Positions 1 through 7,391 of a DNA stretch of 64,000 bases are shown here, one piece after another; positions within the stretch are counted from its first letter, which is position 1, and each line of letters begins with the position of its first letter. Source of the stretch: CALMEC01 sp963706315 (GTDB lineage: Bacteria > Actinomycetota > Thermoleophilia > Miltoncostaeales > Miltoncostaeaceae); NCBI GenBank assembly GCA_963706315.1, contig CAVPMA010000012.1, positions 1 to 64,000 on the forward strand. The letters are read 5' to 3'. The notes under the pieces were generated by a model. The model was not told where the DNA came from, did no database searches, and worked only from the letters and a program-made list of their open reading frames with translations. Made by a program: the position numbers and the translations under genes.

Positions 1-74
1 AGCGGGAGACGGGACTCGAACCCGCGACCCTCAGCTTGGAAGGCTGACGCTCTAGCCAACTGAGCTACTCCCGC
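1..74 (-). tRNA. tRNA-Gly (anticodon TCC)
   Basis: Read on the minus strand, the segment folds as a complete cloverleaf. A 7-bp acceptor stem begins GCGGGAG, the D-loop region holds the AGCTCAGTTGG block, the anticodon loop CTTCCAA carries TCC, and the T arm contains GGTTCGAACCC. The base after the acceptor stem is T at position 1. Any 3' CCA would lie outside the window, so whether CCA is encoded cannot be seen. Confidence 0.95.
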
Positions 75-112
75 GTCGTCGGCGAGTCTACCAGCGGCCA
101 GCAGGTGGCCGG

Positions 113-835
113 TTACGGTCGGCGCGCGAGAAACACACTGTGGCCCGGGGCGAACCGCTCGCCGTCGTAGCCCTGCAACGTCCGGGCCTTGAACCCGGCC
201 TTGCGGAGTTGCTCGAGGACGCGGGCGGCTGGGATGAGCCGCTGCTCGTGGGTCTCCTCGCCCGTGCGGATCCTGCCGCCGACCTTTCGGAACGTCGACA
301 CGGACCGCGTCAGGGTGCCCCGCTTCTGCTCCACGGCGGTCGACACCACGGCGCAGTCCTCACCGACCCAGGTCGTCGTGACCGGTCCACCACCCGCGAC
401 CCGACCGGGGCCGGCGACGTCGAACAGGAACACCCCGCCCGGCCACAGCGCCTTGAACACCCGGGCGAAGACCCGGTCCAGGGCCTTCGCCGTGTTTGCC
501 TTGTCGTCGAGGGAGTTGAACACCTCGCCGGCCGCCAGGACCGCGTCGCACGGCGGAATGTCGGCGGTGACGAACGACTCCTCGACGAACGTCGCGCGCG
601 GGGCATTTCCCCTCGCCAGCTGGATCATCGCCGGGGAAGCCTCGATGCCGAGCACGTCGAAGCCGGCGGCGCCGAGGCGCGCCGCGGCCACTCCGCTGCC
701 TGCGCCCAGTTCCACGACGAGCCCACCCTTCGACAGCCGGTGGAGCTCTTCGATCAACCGGTCCGCGGCCAGCACGGCCAGCGACGTGAACCCCGCGTCA
801 TGGACATACGCGAGGTCCTCACCGTAGAACGACAC
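113..835 (-). CDS. class I SAM-dependent methyltransferase
   Basis: A 240-residue cytosolic protein with the Rossmann-type methyltransferase signature: motif I VVELGAGSGVAAARL near residues 39-53, then the acidic strand GIEASPAM that would hold the SAM ribose, and a later GGVFLFDVAGPG strand. The substrate cannot be inferred. The start is GTG at 835. The gene lies on the same strand as tRNA-Gly and 86 bases upstream of a divergent DUF4389 gene. The family call is firm; the methyl acceptor is unknown. Confidence 0.8.
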   Translation of the reverse strand: MSFYGEDLAYVHDAGFTSLAVLAADRLIEELHRLSKGGLVVELGAGSGVAAARLGAAGFDVLGIEASPAMIQLARGNAPRATFVEESFVTADIPPCDAVLAAGEVFNSLDDKANTAKALDRVFARVFKALWPGGVFLFDVAGPGRVAGGGPVTTTWVGEDCAVVSTAVEQKRGTLTRSVSTFRKVGGRIRTGEETHEQRLIPAARVLEQLRKAGFKARTLQGYDGERFAPGHSVFLARRP

Positions 836-921
836 GACTGTACGCTAACGATCCCGGCAGATGTCCCGCCGGGACCCGCCGACGCGCCGTCGTCCGCTTC
901 CGCGAACCGAGAGGAACCTGC

Positions 922-1530
922 ATGGGCACCCAGGCATCGGAGGTCACCCCTCCCGGGGTGTACCCGATCCGCCAGATCGTGACCGACGACCTGGCCCGCA
1001 ACCGGCTCACGGTGTTCTTCCGGCTCCTCCTCGCGATCCCGCACCTCGTCTGGCTGAGCCTCTGGACCATCGCCGGCGTCGTCGTCTGGTTCATCAACTG
1101 GATCTGGACGCTCATCGAGGGTCGGTCACCGGACTGGGCGCACAACTTCTTCGCCGCGCTGTCCAGGTACACGGTGCACGTAAGCTCGTACCTGTTCCTC
1201 GCTGCCGACCCGTTCCCGGGCTTCATGGGCGACCCCGGCTACCCGGTCGACCTCCAGATCGACCCGCCCGCCCATCAGCGGCGCGTCATCACGTTGTTCC
1301 GCCCGATCCTCGTGATCCCCATGCTCATCGTCGCGAGCGTGCTGCGGTACCTCATGGAGATCATCGGGATCATCGCCTGGTTCTACATCCTCGTCACCGG
1401 GCGGATGCACGAGGGCATGCGGAACCTCCTGACGTTCACGATCGGGTTCAACGCCCGCACCCACGGCTACCTGGTGTTCCTGACGGATCGGTACCCGCCG
1501 TTCTCGGAGCAGGGATTCCCGACGTCCTAG
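922..1530 (+). CDS. DUF4389 domain membrane protein
   Basis: A 202-residue protein with the DUF4389 pattern. A conserved N-terminal block (RNRLTVFFRLLLAIPH) leads into a hydrophobic hairpin at about residues 35-65, and a second hydrophobic segment (RPILVIPMLIVASVL) sits near residues 115-150. A GAGAGGA ribosome binding site precedes the ATG. It is probably an integral inner-membrane protein with two helical hairpins. The function of the family is unknown, and neighbours give no clue. It converges with endonuclease IV, leaving only 7 bases between the stops. Confidence 0.8.
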   Translation: MGTQASEVTPPGVYPIRQIVTDDLARNRLTVFFRLLLAIPHLVWLSLWTIAGVVVWFINWIWTLIEGRSPDWAHNFFAALSRYTVHVSSYLFLAADPFPGFMGDPGYPVDLQIDPPAHQRRVITLFRPILVIPMLIVASVLRYLMEIIGIIAWFYILVTGRMHEGMRNLLTFTIGFNARTHGYLVFLTDRYPPFSEQGFPTS

Positions 1531-1537
1531 CGGCGCG

Positions 1538-2446
1538 TCAGGCGCGCAACTCCACGCCCTCCCGGTGGAGGCGGCGGATGCGGTCCATGTTCTCCTGGTC
1601 GGGGCCGTTGCCCTCGATGCCCGGCACCTCGAGGATGCCCGGGAGCGCCTGAAGCGCGGGATGGCCGAGGATGCGCCGGAAGCCGTCCTCGCCGATCTGC
1701 CCGTCGCCGATGTTCTCGTGGCGGTCCCGGTTGGAGCCGAAGTCGGTCATCGAGTCGTTGAGATGCAGGCACCGCAGCTGCTCGATCCCGACGACGGAGT
1801 CGAACTCGTCGAGCACCCGATCGATGCCGCCCTCCTCGTGCACCGGGTAGCCGGACGCGTACAGGTGCTGGGTGTCGAGGCAGAACCCCAGGCGCGTCGG
1901 ATGGCCGACGGCATCGAACACGGCCTTGAGCTGCTCGAACGTGCGTCCGATGGTGTCGCCCGCCCCGGCGGTGTTCTCGAGGTAGACGCAGCAGCCGCCC
2001 GGGACGTCGTCGAACGCCGCCGCGATCGCCTCGCCAATGCGTCCGACGGCGCCGTCCAGCGTGTCGCCCTTCGACGATCCCACGTGCAGCACCACGCCCG
2101 ACAGGCCGAGCGCCTCACCGATCGCCAGGTGCTGGCACAGGCTCTCCTGCGATGAGCGGTAGAAGTTGCGCATCTTGGTCGCAGGCTTGCCGGGAGGTCC
2201 GGTGGGCTGGTCGCGGTCGGGTGCGCCCAGGTTGATCAGGTACAGGCCGTGGGAGACGAGCGGGCCCATCCCGGCCGCCCGCGCCTTCTCGCGGAAGCCC
2301 GCGATCTCCTCGGGCTTGTGGTTGATGGGAGCCCAGGTCCGCGGGTTGTGCGTGAAGACCTGGAGGCTCTCGCAGCCGATCGCGAGCCCGCGGTCGATCG
2401 CGTTGCTGATGCCTCCGGATGACGAGACGTGGGCGCCGAACCGCAC
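1538..2446 (-). CDS. nfo: endonuclease IV (deoxyribonuclease IV)
   Basis: A 302-residue AP endonuclease of the TIM-barrel family that cleaves 5' of abasic sites in base-excision repair. The sequence opens with the family start RFGAHVSSSGG and carries the metal-binding His, Glu and Asp residues expected of a three-zinc site (SHGLYLINL, VVLHVGSSKG, VYLENTAGAG, GFCLDTQHLYASGY, HLNDSM, RHENIGDG). Length is normal for the family. It is divergent from gltX with 77 bases between starts. It forms a DNA-repair theme with the LigD-type genes 2 kb away. Confidence 0.93.
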   Translation of the reverse strand: MRFGAHVSSSGGISNAIDRGLAIGCESLQVFTHNPRTWAPINHKPEEIAGFREKARAAGMGPLVSHGLYLINLGAPDRDQPTGPPGKPATKMRNFYRSSQESLCQHLAIGEALGLSGVVLHVGSSKGDTLDGAVGRIGEAIAAAFDDVPGGCCVYLENTAGAGDTIGRTFEQLKAVFDAVGHPTRLGFCLDTQHLYASGYPVHEEGGIDRVLDEFDSVVGIEQLRCLHLNDSMTDFGSNRDRHENIGDGQIGEDGFRRILGHPALQALPGILEVPGIEGNGPDQENMDRIRRLHREGVELRA

Positions 2447-2523
2447 CCCGGTATCCTAGTCGCCCGCGCCGGGCGCCAGCCGTGGCCTGCGCCGGCCCGC
2501 AACCGACGAGGGAAAGCCACCGC

Positions 2524-3996
2524 GTGCCACCACCGAACCGCCCCGAGATCACCGAGCCCTGCCGCGTGCGCTTCGCGCCGAGCCCGACCGGCAGCCTGCA
2601 TGTGGGCGGCGCGCGCACCGCGCTGTTCAACTGGCTGATCGCCCGGAAGACCGGCGGGACGTTCGTGCTGCGCATGGAGGACACCGATCGGGAGCGCTCG
2701 ACGCCGGAGAGCGAGGCCGAGATCCTGCGGGTGCTGCGGTGGCTTGGCCTGGACTGGGACGAGGGCCCCTACCGGCAGAGCGAGCGCGATGACGTGTACC
2801 GCGATGCCATCGACCGGCTCAAGGCGGCCGGCGCCGTGTACGCCGCGTACGAGACCGACGCCGAGATCGAGGCCCAACGGGAGGCCGCCCGCCGCGACAA
2901 GCGCGCTCCCGTCGTGCGCGGCAAACGCGACTACACGCCCGACGAGCTCGCCGCGTTCGCCGCGGAGGGGCGCGCGCCCGTGTGGCGGTTCGCGGTGCCG
3001 GTGCCGGGAGAGACGATCATCGAGGACATGGTCCGGGGCACCGTGACGTTCGGACACGACAACATCGAGGACTTCGTGGTCGCCAGATCGGACGGGACGC
3101 CCACCTACAACCTCGCCGCGGCCGTCGATGACGTTGACATGGGCATCACCCACGTGCTGCGCGGCGAGGACCACATCTCCAACACCCCGAAGCAGATGCT
3201 CATCATGCGCGCGCTGGAGGCGGACCCCCCGCTGTACGCCCACATCCCGCTCATCCTCGGACCCGACAAGAAGCGACTGTCGAAACGCCACGGGGCCGCG
3301 TCCGTGGAGGAGTTCGAGGCCGACGGGTTCCTCGCGGAGCCGCTGATCAACGCCCTCGCGCTGCTCGGCTGGAGCTACGATGACAAGACCGAGCGCTTCA
3401 CGCTCGAGGAGCTCGTCCAGGCGTTCTCGGTGGGCCGCATCTCGAAGGCGGGGGCGGTGTTCGACCGGCGCAAGCTCGAGGTGATGCACGGCCGCTACCT
3501 GCGGATGATGGAGCCGCAGGACTTCGAGGACGCGCTCGTGGCGTACCTCGCCAACACCGGGTTCATCGCCGCGCACGGGCCAGGGGCCGAGCAGCTCGTT
3601 CGCGCCAGCGCGAAGGCCGTGAAGGGCAAGCTCACCACGCTCGGCGAATACACGACGCTCGCCGGCTGGATGTTCGGCCCGCTCGAGTTCGAGCCGGAGG
3701 CCTGGGAGCGGATCGTCGCCGACGTGAAGCACTCCATCCAGGTGATCGGCGGCGGCCTTGGCCGCCTCGAAGGCCTGGCGGGCTGGGAGCTCACCGAGAT
3801 CAAGGACGCCTTGCAGGACCAACTTCACATCATGGGCGAGAACGCGCGGGATTTCCTCGAGCCGCAGCGCATCGCGGTGACCGGGCGCACCGTCTCCACC
3901 GGGGTCTACGAGAGCATCCACCTCATCGGCCGGGACGAGGCTCTCGCGCGTTACCGTCACACGCTCGGGCGGCTCGCAGAGCTGTGGGTCGCGTAG
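2524..3996 (+). CDS. gltX: glutamate--tRNA ligase
   Basis: A class I aminoacyl-tRNA synthetase of 490 residues charging tRNA-Glu (and possibly tRNA-Gln if a GatCAB system exists). The HIGH-type signature reads SLHVG at residues 24-28, after FAPSPTG, and the KMSKS-type loop reads KRLSKRHG near residue 250. I chose GTG at 2524 because the longer reading frame would run into the divergent nfo gene and adds only low-complexity sequence. The C-terminal anticodon-binding helical domain is complete. The LigD-type polymerase gene follows after 10 bases. Confidence 0.93.
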   Translation: MPPPNRPEITEPCRVRFAPSPTGSLHVGGARTALFNWLIARKTGGTFVLRMEDTDRERSTPESEAEILRVLRWLGLDWDEGPYRQSERDDVYRDAIDRLKAAGAVYAAYETDAEIEAQREAARRDKRAPVVRGKRDYTPDELAAFAAEGRAPVWRFAVPVPGETIIEDMVRGTVTFGHDNIEDFVVARSDGTPTYNLAAAVDDVDMGITHVLRGEDHISNTPKQMLIMRALEADPPLYAHIPLILGPDKKRLSKRHGAASVEEFEADGFLAEPLINALALLGWSYDDKTERFTLEELVQAFSVGRISKAGAVFDRRKLEVMHGRYLRMMEPQDFEDALVAYLANTGFIAAHGPGAEQLVRASAKAVKGKLTTLGEYTTLAGWMFGPLEFEPEAWERIVADVKHSIQVIGGGLGRLEGLAGWELTEIKDALQDQLHIMGENARDFLEPQRIAVTGRTVSTGVYESIHLIGRDEALARYRHTLGRLAELWVA

Positions 3997-4006
3997 CGTC
4001 CGCCTG

Positions 4007-5017
4007 ATGGCCGATCCGCACCTCATCCTCGAGGTGGCCGGACGGGAGGTCCGCCTCTCGAACCCCGACAAGGTGTTCTTCCCCGAGATCGGCGTCACCA
4101 AGCTCCAGCTCGCCGAGTACTACATCGCGGTGGCCGATGCGGCGCTCGTGCACGTGCGGGAGCGGCCGACGGTGATGAAGCGCTACGTCGACGGCGCGGC
4201 GGCCGAGCCGTTCTTCCAGAAGCGGGTGCCGAAGGGCGCGCCGGAGTGGCTGCAGACGGCGACGGTGAGCTTCCCGAGCGGCCGCACGGCCACCGAGCTC
4301 GTGCCGAACGACGCCGCGCACCTGGTATGGGCGGTCAACCTCGGCGTGATCGACTTCAACCCGTGGCCCGTCCGCCGCGCCGACCTGGACCGTCCCGACG
4401 AGCTGCGGGTCGACCTCGACCCCATGCCGGAGGTGCCGTGGGACCACGTCCGTCGGGTCGCGCTCGTCGCGGGCGACGTGCTCCGCGAGCACGACCTCGT
4501 GGGCTTTCCGAAGACGTCCGGGTCGCGCGGCATCCACATCAACGCCCGGATCCGGCCCGAGCACGGGTTCACCGAGGTGCGCCGCGCCGCCCTCGCCCTG
4601 GCGCGCGAGGTCGAGCGACGCGTCCCGGACCTCGCCACCAGCAAGTGGTGGAAGGAGGAGCGGCACGGGGTGTTCGTCGACTACAACCAGAATGCCCGTG
4701 ACCGCACGGTGGCGTCGGCGTACTCCGTTCGCCCGGTCCCGAACGCCCGGGTGTCATGCCCGCTCGCGTGGGACGAGGTGCCGGACGTCGAGCCGGACGA
4801 CCTGCGCATCGACACGGTGCCCGCCCGGCTCGCTGGGGTCGGGGATCCGTCGGCCGACATCGATGCCCATGCGGGCAGCCTCGACGCGCTCCTGGCGCTT
4901 GCCGCTCGCGACGAGGCGGAGGGGCTCGGCGACGCCCCCTGGCCGGTGCACTTCCGCAAGCAGCCCGGCGAGCCGAAGCGGGTGCAGCCGAGCCGAGCGC
5001 GCAGGGACGACGCCTGA
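4007..5017 (+). CDS. LigD-type DNA polymerase (archaeo-eukaryotic primase family)
   Basis: A 336-residue stand-alone polymerase module of the LigD family, which fills gaps and adds ribonucleotides during Ku-dependent end joining. Visible motifs are the catalytic acidic pair in RVDLDPMPEV, the nucleotide-binding SGSRGIHI block and the late VFVDYNQNARDRTVASAYS segment. There is no fused ligase or phosphoesterase domain. It starts 10 bases after gltX and converges with a separate ligase gene. Ku is not in the window, so a role in end joining is inferred from family and neighbour. Confidence 0.88.
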   Translation: MADPHLILEVAGREVRLSNPDKVFFPEIGVTKLQLAEYYIAVADAALVHVRERPTVMKRYVDGAAAEPFFQKRVPKGAPEWLQTATVSFPSGRTATELVPNDAAHLVWAVNLGVIDFNPWPVRRADLDRPDELRVDLDPMPEVPWDHVRRVALVAGDVLREHDLVGFPKTSGSRGIHINARIRPEHGFTEVRRAALALAREVERRVPDLATSKWWKEERHGVFVDYNQNARDRTVASAYSVRPVPNARVSCPLAWDEVPDVEPDDLRIDTVPARLAGVGDPSADIDAHAGSLDALLALAARDEAEGLGDAPWPVHFRKQPGEPKRVQPSRARRDDA

Positions 5018-5132
5018 ATCGTTCGGTGCGGGTGGGGCAGAGTCGCGGGCGTGCGATGCACCGGCTAAGTCCGAAAGTCGCTGATGGTCACCAGGCTCGG
5101 CGCCGTCTGCTCGGCCACCGCCAAGGCCGCGA

Positions 5133-5150
5133 CCTTCGTGGTCACGAAGG
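5133..5150. repeat. short palindrome downstream of the LigD-type polymerase gene
   Basis: The arms CCTTCGTG and CACGAAGG are separated by GT. The site lies 116 bases after the polymerase stop. It could be a transcription-termination hairpin or a protein site. No T-tract follows, so the terminator reading is weak. Confidence 0.45.
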
Positions 5151-5156
5151 CTGATT

Positions 5157-5323
5157 CGGTCCCGGGCGATTAACAATCCCTCGGAACTCCATTTCCGTCC
5201 CGGGCGCTTAACGTTGCTTGAGCGTTGGCCTCTGGGGGCGAGTGGGGGCGAGCAACCCTCAACCGAGGTTAATCGCCCGGGACGGCTGAAGGGCCCGAGG
5301 CGATTGTTAATCGCCCGGGACCG
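5157..5323. repeat. 167-bp nested inverted-repeat element between convergent polymerase and ligase genes
   Basis: Four copies of the core TCCCGGGCGNTTAAC are present. Two are on the plus strand (cores starting at 5160 and 5198) and two on the minus strand (cores ending at 5282 and 5320). The spacing is exactly 38 bases within each arm, so the block is two-fold symmetric about roughly 5240. The outer pair matches almost perfectly over 28 bases (5157-5184 with 5295-5323). The inner arms extend through GTTGCT (5213-5218) and AGCAAC (5251-5256). No coding sequence fits. It may be a bidirectional terminator, a REP- or MITE-like repeat, or a protein-binding array. Confidence 0.8.
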
Positions 5324-5396
5324 TTCAGGGGGAGACGTGGAGCGGTGCGCGCTCGTCCCATCAGGCGCGGTTCGCCGCGTTTGTGCGGATCCACTG

Positions 5397-6341
5397 TCAC
5401 GCCCCCAGTTGCTCGACGGTGCACTCTGCGGGAGCCTTGTCGTCGCGGAAGCGGATGGTCCTTGCGCCGTGGCGGATGCGGCCGCCGCTCACGTGGTCGA
5501 ATGTGACCTCCACGACCAGCTCCGGCCGCATCGCGATCCACTGGAGCTCCCTGTCGGCGCTCCACCGGCTCGGATCCGCTGAGCCGCGCTCCCCGGACTC
5601 GAAGGGCGCAAGTAACGCCACGAGCTCCCGCTTCTGCTTGGCGCTGAACCCGGCGCTGTGCCCGACGACCCGCAACTGCCCGTCCGGCTGGTACAGGCCG
5701 AGGATGAGCGACCCGACCGTCCCGTCCGCCTTCCCCGGACGCCATCCGACGACGACGCAGTCGACCGTCCGGATGCGCTTGATCTTGACCATGCCCTTTC
5801 GCTCACCTGGCCGGTACGGGGCGTCGCGCTCCTTCGCGATGACCCCCTCAGCCTCATGGAGCCAGCGCTCGGCCGCCGTGTGGTCGGTGACGAGCGGGGT
5901 CAGGCAGACGGGGGGTGCGACGAGCGCCTCAAGCCGCTTCCGACGCTCGCCAAACGGGAGGTGGAGGAGTGACTCGCCGTCGTCGACGAGCAGGTCGAAG
6001 GCGCAGAACGTGGCGGGGATCTCCTCGGCGAGCAGCGTCACACGTGAGGCGGCAGGGTGGATGCGGCTCTGCAGCGCCTCGAAATCCTCGCGCCCCTCGG
6101 GTCGCTCGATGACGATCTCGCCGTCGAGCACGTAGCGCCCAGACGGGAACCGGAGCTCAGGGAAGTACCGGCCAAGGGGCTTTCCGCCACGCGACTGCAT
6201 CGTGACCGCATCGCCGTCGACGAAGACGATCGCGCGAAATCCGTCGAGCTTCGGCTCGAATGCCCACGCATCGCCGGTCGGGATCTGGGCCGCCGAGCGG
6301 GCGAGCTGAGGGGCCAGCGGCGGGGAGAGGGGGAGTGCCAC
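5397..6341 (-). CDS. ATP-dependent DNA ligase (LigD ligase-domain type)
   Basis: A 314-residue ligase that would seal nicks using ATP. The nucleotidyl-transfer motif EPKLDGFRA has its adenylated lysine at residue 31. It is followed by motif III-like YVLDGEIVI, the AEGVIAKERDAPY segment and motif V KGMVKIKR, then an OB-fold domain with DHVSGGRIRHG. The start is GTG at 6341; reading further upstream would cross the tRNA-Pro gene. It has no polymerase or nuclease domain, so it pairs functionally with the convergent polymerase gene. LigC-like is an alternative name. Confidence 0.88.
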   Translation of the reverse strand: MALPLSPPLAPQLARSAAQIPTGDAWAFEPKLDGFRAIVFVDGDAVTMQSRGGKPLGRYFPELRFPSGRYVLDGEIVIERPEGREDFEALQSRIHPAASRVTLLAEEIPATFCAFDLLVDDGESLLHLPFGERRKRLEALVAPPVCLTPLVTDHTAAERWLHEAEGVIAKERDAPYRPGERKGMVKIKRIRTVDCVVVGWRPGKADGTVGSLILGLYQPDGQLRVVGHSAGFSAKQKRELVALLAPFESGERGSADPSRWSADRELQWIAMRPELVVEVTFDHVSGGRIRHGARTIRFRDDKAPAECTVEQLGA

Positions 6342-6360
6342 GAACGCAAGCCTAAGGATC

Positions 6361-6383
6361 GTGTCAGGCACCTGACGTGACAC
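6361..6383. promoter_or_regulatory. nested palindrome upstream of the ligase start
   Basis: The outer arms GTGTCA (6361-6366) and TGACAC (6378-6383) enclose the inner palindrome TCAGGCACCTGA (6364-6375). It lies 20 bases upstream of the ligase GTG on the minus strand and about 90 bases before tRNA-Pro. It may be an operator for the ligase gene or a dispersed palindromic repeat. Only one copy was noticed in this window. Confidence 0.45.
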
Positions 6384-6455
6384 GGGGTGCGACGACGATC
6401 TGTGCTCCGACCCGACCGTGCGTTCGGCACCCCCGGAAGTCCGATGAACCGCTGT

Positions 6456-6461
6456 TACACT
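6456..6461 (+). promoter_or_regulatory. probable -10 element of tRNA-Pro
   Basis: TACACT lies 12 bases before the first base of tRNA-Pro and fits a housekeeping -10 hexamer. No good -35 hexamer is seen at the expected distance, so the call rests on position. Confidence 0.4.
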
Positions 6462-6472
6462 CGTCGGCGACT

Positions 6473-6546
6473 CGGGACGTGGCGCAGCTTGGTAGCGCAC
6501 TCGCTTTGGGAGCGAGGGGTCGCCAGTTCGAATCTGGCCGTCCCGA
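6473..6546 (+). tRNA. tRNA-Pro (anticodon TGG)
   Basis: A complete 74-base cloverleaf with acceptor stem CGGGACG paired to CGTCCCG and A as discriminator base. The D-arm segment is GGCGCAGCTTGGTAGCGC, the anticodon loop TTTGGGA has TGG, and the T arm reads GTTCGAAT. No CCA is encoded; the sequence continues CTTG. Confidence 0.95.
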
Positions 6547-6579
6547 CTTGTCCACCCGGTAACCCCGTTGCGAGGTGCC

Positions 6580-6800
6580 ATGAACGCGCCGGTCGTCCGC
6601 ATCGCCAGGCGACTTCGATCTCGTGGTCGTCGCCGCCCCGAACCGGGTTCATGCTGAGCTCGCCCATGGGCGGTCGCGGCGGGCATCGCCGTGGTCGTCG
6701 ACAAGCCGCTTGCCCGGCCCGCCGCCGAAGGGCGGGAGCTGCTCGAGGCCGCCCGGACCTCCAGCGACGAGGGCCGAGTGATCATCTCGGCTGACGTCTC
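6580..6800 (+). pseudogene. remnant of a Gfo/Idh/MocA-family oxidoreductase
   Basis: Three short blocks in two frames resemble the NAD-binding domain of this dehydrogenase family. A start-like MNAPVVRIA lies at 6580. DFDLVVVAAPNRVHAELA lies at 6611-6664 in a second frame, and AVAAGIAVVVDKPLARPAAE begins at 6670 back in the first frame. The segment between the first strand and the PNR block is deleted, at least two frame changes are present, and the whole catalytic C-terminal half is absent. It sits between tRNA-Pro and ppa. It is almost certainly dead. Confidence 0.7.
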
Positions 6801-6835
6801 GGGCGCCGCGTCGGCAAACGCGTACGATCCCCGCC

Positions 6836-7384
6836 ATGCACCCATGGCACGACATCTATGTGGACGACGAACAGGTGGACGCCGGCTTCCCGGTCGTCAT
6901 CGAGGTGCCGCAGGGCAGCAAGAACAAGTACGAACTTGACAAGGAGACGGGGCTCCTCCGCCTGGACCGCGTGCTCTACAGCGCGGTGCACTACCCGGCC
7001 AACTACGGGTTCATCCCGCGGACCTTCTGCGACGACGGCGACCCGCTCGACGTGCTCGTGCTCGGCCAGGAGCCGGTCGTGCCGCTCAGCATCGTGCAGG
7101 CGCGCGCGGTGGGAGTCATGCGGATGCGCGACGACAAGGGCATCGACGACAAGATCGTGGCGGTCAGCCTCTACGACCCGTCGGTCAACGAGTACACCGA
7201 CCACCACCAGCTCCCCGGCCACACCCTGCGGGAGATGACGCGCTTCTTCCAGGACTACAAGGTGCTGGAGCACAAGGAGGTCGTGATCGACGACCCGATG
7301 GGCCCGGACGAGGCCGTGCAGATCGTCCGTGAGTCGCTGGAGCTCTACCGCAAGCTCAGGCGCGGCGAGATTCAGGGCAAGTAG
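6836..7384 (+). CDS. ppa: inorganic pyrophosphatase
   Basis: A 182-residue family I soluble pyrophosphatase that hydrolyses PPi to two phosphates and so pulls biosynthetic reactions forward. The signature DGDPLDVLV is at residues 67-75. The substrate-binding blocks PQGSKNKYELD, YSAVHYPANYGFIP and a later KDYKVLEHK-like region are present. Length is normal. It is preceded by the oxidoreductase remnant and converges with the ABC permease after 7 bases. Confidence 0.95.
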   Translation: MHPWHDIYVDDEQVDAGFPVVIEVPQGSKNKYELDKETGLLRLDRVLYSAVHYPANYGFIPRTFCDDGDPLDVLVLGQEPVVPLSIVQARAVGVMRMRDDKGIDDKIVAVSLYDPSVNEYTDHHQLPGHTLREMTRFFQDYKVLEHKEVVIDDPMGPDEAVQIVRESLELYRKLRRGEIQGK

Positions 7385-7391
7385 GGCGCCG

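Noticed and set aside
2236..4101. Long minus-strand open frame across gltX
   Set aside because: Same cause: shadow of gltX, low complexity His/Arg-rich translation, no family resemblance.
5397..6845. 482-residue version of the ligase
   Set aside because: It would read through tRNA-Pro antisense and through the oxidoreductase remnant; the family start aligns with GTG 6341.
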